This document shows positions 59,865 through 64,000 of a stretch of DNA of 64,000 bases, piece by piece. The DNA comes from Candidatus Nanopelagicus abundans (GTDB taxonomy: Bacteria > Actinomycetota > Actinomycetes > Nanopelagicales > Nanopelagicaceae): NCBI RefSeq assembly GCF_002288305.1, contig NZ_CP016779.1, positions 620,001 through 684,000 on the forward strand, in the 5' to 3' direction. Both the position numbers and the translations under genes were made by a program. Positions within the stretch are counted from its first letter, which is position 1, and the number at the start of each line of letters is the position of its first letter. The notes under the pieces were generated by a model. The model saw only the letters and a program-made list of their open reading frames with translations. It ran no database searches and had not been told where the DNA came from.

Positions 59865-61268
59865 TTACCGATCAGCAAGTGATTGCAGAATAGGTTCTCC
59901 TAGTGAACTAATATCTCCTGCTCCTAATGTAATAATTACATCTCCGCTTTTTGCCATTTTTGTAATTTCTGAAACTACTTCTAACATCGAAGGTTCGAAT
60001 TTAACCTTGCTCTGGTCCATATTTCGCGCAATCATTAAGGAGGAGACGCCAGGAATTGGCTTCTCACTAGCTGCGTAAACTTCTAGTAGAAAAGTAAAAT
60101 CAGCATTTGATAATGCTGCACTAAATTGTTCTGAAAAGGCAGCCGTTCTTGAGTATCTATGAGGCTGAAAAATAACTAGCACTCGAGCAGATTGGGCTAA
60201 ATTTTTAGCTGCAGTTAAGGTTGCTATTATTTCAGTCGGATGATGGCCATAATCATCAATTACCTTAACTCCAGAAACCTCACCTTTTAATTCAAATCTG
60301 CGCCGGGTTCCGGTAAAGCTCTTAAGCCCAGCGAATAACTTATCTTCTGCCATATTTAAGGCACTTGCTGCCGTAAAGGCGGCTAATGCATTTAGCAGAT
60401 TGTGCTTTCCAACAACTGAAAGACTTAACTCACCAACCCTGCGGCCAGTACTTGAAACTGTGGCTAGGGAAGATAACGGGTCTAGTTGAATTCGCTGGAT
60501 TTGGAAATCATTATTTTCACCCTGTCCATATAACAATATCTTCAGGTCTTTTCTAGTTATCCGAGTAAGTAGTTGTTTAACTCCTGCGTCATCTCCGCAG
60601 GCAACTAAAAATCCATTATCTTGAATGGAGGAAATAAATTGCTCAAACACTTTAAAAACTGCCTCTTCATCAGCAAAGTGGTCAACATGGTCTAACTCAA
60701 CATTTGTGATGATGGCTCCACTTGGCTTATACGCTAAAAATGATCCATCAGACTCATCTGCTTCGGCAATAAAGATTGATCCACTACCACTGTGAGCATT
60801 TGTGCCAGCTGTGTTAATTGTTCCACCAACTGCAAAAGATGGGTCAGCTCCAGCTGTTTGTAACGCCACCGCCAACATTGCAGTTGTTGTGGTCTTACCA
60901 TGTGTACCAGCAACTGCAATTGATGTGGATTCTGACATTAACCATGCTAAAGCTTGGGCTCTAGCCGCCACAGGGATCATCTTTTTACGCGCTAGGGCTA
61001 ACTCTGGATTATTTTCATCAATCGCGGCTGAAATAATTACTAGATCAGCTGCTCCCAAATTCTCTTGTTTATGTCCAACTTCTACTTTTGCACCAAGTGC
61101 TTTTAAAGAGGTAAGCATTGCTGAATCATTTTTATCTGAACCAGAAACTGTAAAGCCTTTGGCTAACATTATTCTGGCAATTCCACTCATACCAGAACCA
61201 CCAATACCAATAAAATGGATATTTAGTTTTGCTAATTCAGATAGTGAGTAATCAGTTTTTAAACTCAT
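59865..61268 (-). CDS. murC: UDP-N-acetylmuramate-L-alanine ligase
   Basis: Adds L-alanine to UDP-MurNAc. The 467-aa protein has the N-terminal UDP-binding loop GIGGSGMSGIA (21-31), ATP loop GTHGKTTT (121-128), EADESDGSF, and VDHFADEE. The C-terminal DDYGHHPTEI completes the set. Its start overlaps the murG stop by four bases. Confidence 0.97.
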   Translation of the reverse strand: MSLKTDYSLSELAKLNIHFIGIGGSGMSGIARIMLAKGFTVSGSDKNDSAMLTSLKALGAKVEVGHKQENLGAADLVIISAAIDENNPELALARKKMIPVAARAQALAWLMSESTSIAVAGTHGKTTTTAMLAVALQTAGADPSFAVGGTINTAGTNAHSGSGSIFIAEADESDGSFLAYKPSGAIITNVELDHVDHFADEEAVFKVFEQFISSIQDNGFLVACGDDAGVKQLLTRITRKDLKILLYGQGENNDFQIQRIQLDPLSSLATVSSTGRRVGELSLSVVGKHNLLNALAAFTAASALNMAEDKLFAGLKSFTGTRRRFELKGEVSGVKVIDDYGHHPTEIIATLTAAKNLAQSARVLVIFQPHRYSRTAAFSEQFSAALSNADFTFLLEVYAASEKPIPGVSSLMIARNMDQSKVKFEPSMLEVVSEITKMAKSGDVIITLGAGDISSLGEPILQSLADR

Positions 61269-62356
61269 TTATCTCCACTGACCTCCTGAATAATTGCATT
61301 TCCAATTAACTCACTTGCTGATAACTCAGTGTTAGCAGTTCCTTGATACCCTGTGGCACTGCGCCAAATTTCATCCCAGTTGCTTGAAAGCCAGCCTGAA
61401 TTAAATTTATCATCAGCCACAACGATTGCTGCTCCGGCGGTTTGTAAATCAGAGGCATTTGCTGCTTGCTCACCATTTCCAATTGGCAGTGGAATTAAAA
61501 CTGCAAATTTTCCAACTGCTGCAAGTTCAGCACAGGTCAGTGCGCCACTTCTTGCGATTACAAGGTCAACTGCATGGTAAGCAGATGCCATATCTTCGAT
61601 ATATGCGAGGGCAAGATAATTTTCTGTTCTAGTTGGTAATGGATTATTGCGCCCAACTGAATGAACGACCTGCACACCTTTTTCGGTAAAGCTAGAAAGA
61701 GACTGCAAGATTGCTTCGTTGATATGACGAGAGCCAAGTGATCCGCCGAAAACTAAAACGGTTTGCTTATCAGCAGAAAGTCGCCATTTTTCTAATTGCT
61801 CTTTGCGTTTAACAGCAATTCCTTCTTGAGATTGGTAGGTACTAGAAATTATCTCTGCTCTGATTGGCATGCCACTTAATTTGGCATTTCTCCATCTCCC
61901 GATTTTTAACCCTGCCCGAGAAAAAGCAATAAAAATTTTGCGCGCAAAAGGAGCACCTAATTTATTGGCCCAACCTGGAATTGCATTTGCTTCATGAATA
62001 AATATTGGCTTGCGCAGAAGCGCACCAGCTAAATAGAGCGGTGGGCAGGCATAACCACCAAATCCAATAATTAAATCAGCATCTTTGCAGATTTTAATAC
62101 CTTTCCAAGTTGCTAGCAGAATTCTAACTGGCCAAAATAATGCACCAGGAGTTAACTGCCTTGGCATTAATACCTTAGGAATATGGACAAGCTCAAAACC
62201 TGCCTCTGGAACAAGTTGATTTTCAAGACCAGTTTTTGTGCCAACAAATTGATACTGCCAATCCGGCTTTTTATCTCTAAGCCAATTTGCAACAGCTAAC
62301 GCTGGTTCAACATGGCCAGCAGTGCCACCACCTGCAAAAATTATTTTAGGAGTCAT
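61265..62356 (-). CDS. murG: MurG, lipid II N-acetylglucosaminyltransferase
   Basis: Adds GlcNAc to lipid I at the inner membrane face. The 363-aa GT-B protein has the GGGTAGHVEPALAVA loop (about 9-23), IIGFGGYACPPLYLA, FGGSLGSRHIN in the C-domain, and the acceptor loop RSGALTCAELAAVGKFAVLIPLP. Overlaps ftsW and murC by four bases each. Confidence 0.97.
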   Translation of the reverse strand: MTPKIIFAGGGTAGHVEPALAVANWLRDKKPDWQYQFVGTKTGLENQLVPEAGFELVHIPKVLMPRQLTPGALFWPVRILLATWKGIKICKDADLIIGFGGYACPPLYLAGALLRKPIFIHEANAIPGWANKLGAPFARKIFIAFSRAGLKIGRWRNAKLSGMPIRAEIISSTYQSQEGIAVKRKEQLEKWRLSADKQTVLVFGGSLGSRHINEAILQSLSSFTEKGVQVVHSVGRNNPLPTRTENYLALAYIEDMASAYHAVDLVIARSGALTCAELAAVGKFAVLIPLPIGNGEQAANASDLQTAGAAIVVADDKFNSGWLSSNWDEIWRSATGYQGTANTELSASELIGNAIIQEVSGDK

Positions 62357-63534
62357 CTGCCTAATTTTCTCATCCTGCTTAACTTAATACCTTCAGATAT
62401 CTCCGGTGTTCGCCTTGCAACACCTAATACATAGCCAACTGCAAGCAGATTAGCCAGCAAAGATGAACCTCCATATGAGATAAATGGCAAAGTAACTCCA
62501 ATTACTGGAATTATCGATGTAACTGATCCGATATTCACAGTTACTTGGGCAATAAACCAGCATGCAATTCCTGCGGTTGCATATCTTGAAAAATCATCTT
62601 TAGTTTTAATAGCAATTCGCAACATAGAATAAATCAAAGCTGCATAAAGGGCTAAGACTAGAAGTGTTCCTAATAGTCCGAGCTCTTCACCAATTACTGA
62701 AAAAATAAAATCAGTATGAGCTTCAGCTAAATTAGCCCATTTTTGCTTGCTTGCCCCAAGCCCACTTCCCCAAAGGCCACCACTTGCTAACCCCATAATG
62801 CTGTGGGCTGGTTGCCAACCAGAGAACTTGTAATACCTCTCATCAAATGGATCAAAAAGAGCAGCAAATCTGCTCATTCGATAGCTATTACTAAATATAA
62901 GTACCGCACTAATAACGCTAGCTAAAATAGCTACTGCGATAAAATTCTTAATTGGTGCGCCAGATACAAATAAAATACCACCAAAAATAATTAAAACTAG
63001 TAATGCAGTTCCTAAATCCCTCTCTAATATAATTAATCCCTCAATAACCACTAAACCAGGGAAAATTAAACCAATAGGATTTTTACCTGCAACTAGATCG
63101 ATCCTTCGTAATTGAAATGCACACCAAAGAATTAATCCAAATTTAGCAAACTCTGACGGCTGTAGTGTGAAGCCGGCAATCTCAATCCAGTTCCTATTTC
63201 CATTGATATTTTTTCCTAGATTGGGAATAAATGGGAGTAGTAATATAAATATTGAAATCGTTAGACTTACTTTGGCTAATCTTAACCAAATGGCACCTTG
63301 CACTTTAAATGCCCAATATGCTGTGGCTGCGCCAAGAATTAAGAATAAGAACTGCCTGATAAATATTGAGTAACTATTACCACTTTCCTGTAAGGATGTG
63401 ACTGTTGAGGAAGATAAAACCATAGTTAGACCAAGGGCGCATAAAAATATGGTGCTCCAGATTATTAGAAAATATGGTAACTCTGGGCGGGTAAGTATTT
63501 TTGAATATTTTCTAACCGTTAAATTATTAGCCAT
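62353..63534 (-). CDS. ftsW: FtsW, SEDS-family septal peptidoglycan polymerase
   Basis: Polymerises lipid II at the septum with a class B penicillin-binding protein. The 393-aa protein has about ten helices, the SEDS segments NGNRNWIEIAGFTLQPSEFAKFGLI and ERDLGTALLVLIIF, and the C-terminal GVTLPFISYGGSSLLAN signature. Being between murD and murG it is FtsW and not RodA. One base separates it from murD. Confidence 0.96.
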   Translation of the reverse strand: MANNLTVRKYSKILTRPELPYFLIIWSTIFLCALGLTMVLSSSTVTSLQESGNSYSIFIRQFLFLILGAATAYWAFKVQGAIWLRLAKVSLTISIFILLLPFIPNLGKNINGNRNWIEIAGFTLQPSEFAKFGLILWCAFQLRRIDLVAGKNPIGLIFPGLVVIEGLIILERDLGTALLVLIIFGGILFVSGAPIKNFIAVAILASVISAVLIFSNSYRMSRFAALFDPFDERYYKFSGWQPAHSIMGLASGGLWGSGLGASKQKWANLAEAHTDFIFSVIGEELGLLGTLLVLALYAALIYSMLRIAIKTKDDFSRYATAGIACWFIAQVTVNIGSVTSIIPVIGVTLPFISYGGSSLLANLLAVGYVLGVARRTPEISEGIKLSRMRKLGR

Positions 63535-63535
63535 A

Positions 63536-64000
63536 CTAAACCTGCGCTTTCACGGCTTGAGCAAATAACTGTCCACGCTGCACGTAGGAATCAAATTGGT
63601 CCATTGAGGCACAAGCTGGAGCCAATAAAACGGTATCACCAGGCTGGGCTAATTTGATCGCAGCACTTACTACATCATTCATTAACGTTTTAGCATCACT
63701 TAATTGATTAACTCTTACCACTTCAATCTTCGGTGAATAATCTCCAATAGCCTTCGCAATTAATTCGCGATCTTCCCCAATTAAAATAACAGCCTTAATT
63801 CTAGATGCGCATCTTTTAACTAGGTCACTCATACTTGCACCCTTTGCTAGCCCACCAGCAATCCAAACTACTTTAAAGTTTGAAAGTAATGATGCGGCGG
63901 CGGCATGCGGATTAGTTGCTTTTGAGTCATCGATCCAATTAATCTCATTCTTACTAAGTACTAATTCCATTCGATGATGGTCGGGTGAAAAATTCTTTAA
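63536..64000 (-). CDS. murD: UDP-N-acetylmuramoylalanine-D-glutamate ligase, C-terminal part (cut by window edge)
   Basis: Adds D-glutamate to UDP-MurNAc-L-Ala. Only the last 154 codons are inside the window, and the frame is open through base 64000, so the gene continues to the right. The segment HHRMELV near the edge and INWIDDSKATNPHAAAASL mark the C-terminal ligase domain. GDTVLLAPACASMDQFDSY is the MurD end signature. An ATG at 63970 is internal, not the start. Confidence 0.93.
   Translation of the reverse strand, partial: LKNFSPDHHRMELVLSKNEINWIDDSKATNPHAAAASLLSNFKVVWIAGGLAKGASMSDLVKRCASRIKAVILIGEDRELIAKAIGDYSPKIEVVRVNQLSDAKTLMNDVVSAAIKLAQPGDTVLLAPACASMDQFDSYVQRGQLFAQAVKAQV

Noticed and set aside
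63536-63970. A complete short gene starting at the ATG 63970
   Set aside because: The frame stays open to the window edge, and the residues before this ATG continue the MurD motif, so it is an internal methionine of a truncated gene.

Overview
The window is one compact stretch of a low-GC actinobacterial chromosome. The actinobacterial assignment rests on RbpA, WhiA, a SufR with four cysteines, an ANTAR response regulator next to a tRNA gene, SepF/YggT beside ftsZ, and a gene order that follows the core order I recall from Streptomyces (tkt-tal-pgi-secG-tpiA-pgk-gap-whiA-yvcK-rapZ-uvrCAB-rpsA-polA-liv-pdtaR-pyk-gltDB-lgt-trp-dnaE-lspA-ileS-ftsZ-mur). The AT-rich coding sequence, almost absent intergenic space and many overlapping genes resemble the streamlined freshwater Nanopelagicales (acI group). 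That genus-level placement is an inference.

Layout, left to right. 1-2.1 kb: sufB (cut by the window edge) and its regulator sufR, divergent from ctaA. 2.2-7.7 kb (+): ctaA, tkt, tal, pgi, i.e. heme A synthesis, the non-oxidative pentose phosphate pathway and entry to glycolysis. 7.7-25.9 kb (-): rbpA, secG, lower glycolysis (tpiA, pgk, gap), whiA-yvcK-rapZ, uvrC-uvrA-uvrB, coaE, rpsA, polA. 25.9 kb (+): a lone hotdog thioesterase. 26.3-31.1 kb (-): a branched-chain amino acid ABC importer (livKHMGF). 31.2-39.4 kb (-): ANTAR regulator, a tRNA with Leu anticodon, pyk, gltD, gltB. 39.4-46.6 kb (-): VIT-family transporter, lgt, a DsbA/MauE-like thiol pair and trpA-trpB-trpC-(small membrane protein)-trpE. 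46.7-52.5 kb (-): dnaE, rluD, lspA and a DksA-like protein with a lysine-rich tail. 52.6-55.7 kb (+): ileS. 55.7-64 kb (-): division and wall cluster yggT, sepF, yggS, pgeF, ftsZ, ftsQ, murC, murG, ftsW, murD (cut by the window edge).

I see no mobile element, CRISPR array, phage gene, toxin-antitoxin pair or obvious horizontally acquired island. No gene-free stretch exceeds about 190 bases. The interest lies in regulation and in what is missing. A sequence matching the published mycobacterial SufR motif overlaps the likely sufR start. Several genes have a -10 box 5-8 bases from the start codon, suggesting leaderless mRNAs. The tRNA with anticodon CAA has a short variable loop and ends one base before the ATG of the ANTAR regulator. 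lspA appears to start at CTG in a CTGA overlap. A three-tier 60-base hairpin separates livK from livH. Palindromes lie upstream of gap and ftsZ. Genes usual at these loci (ctaB, zwf-opcA-pgl, divIVA) are absent from them.
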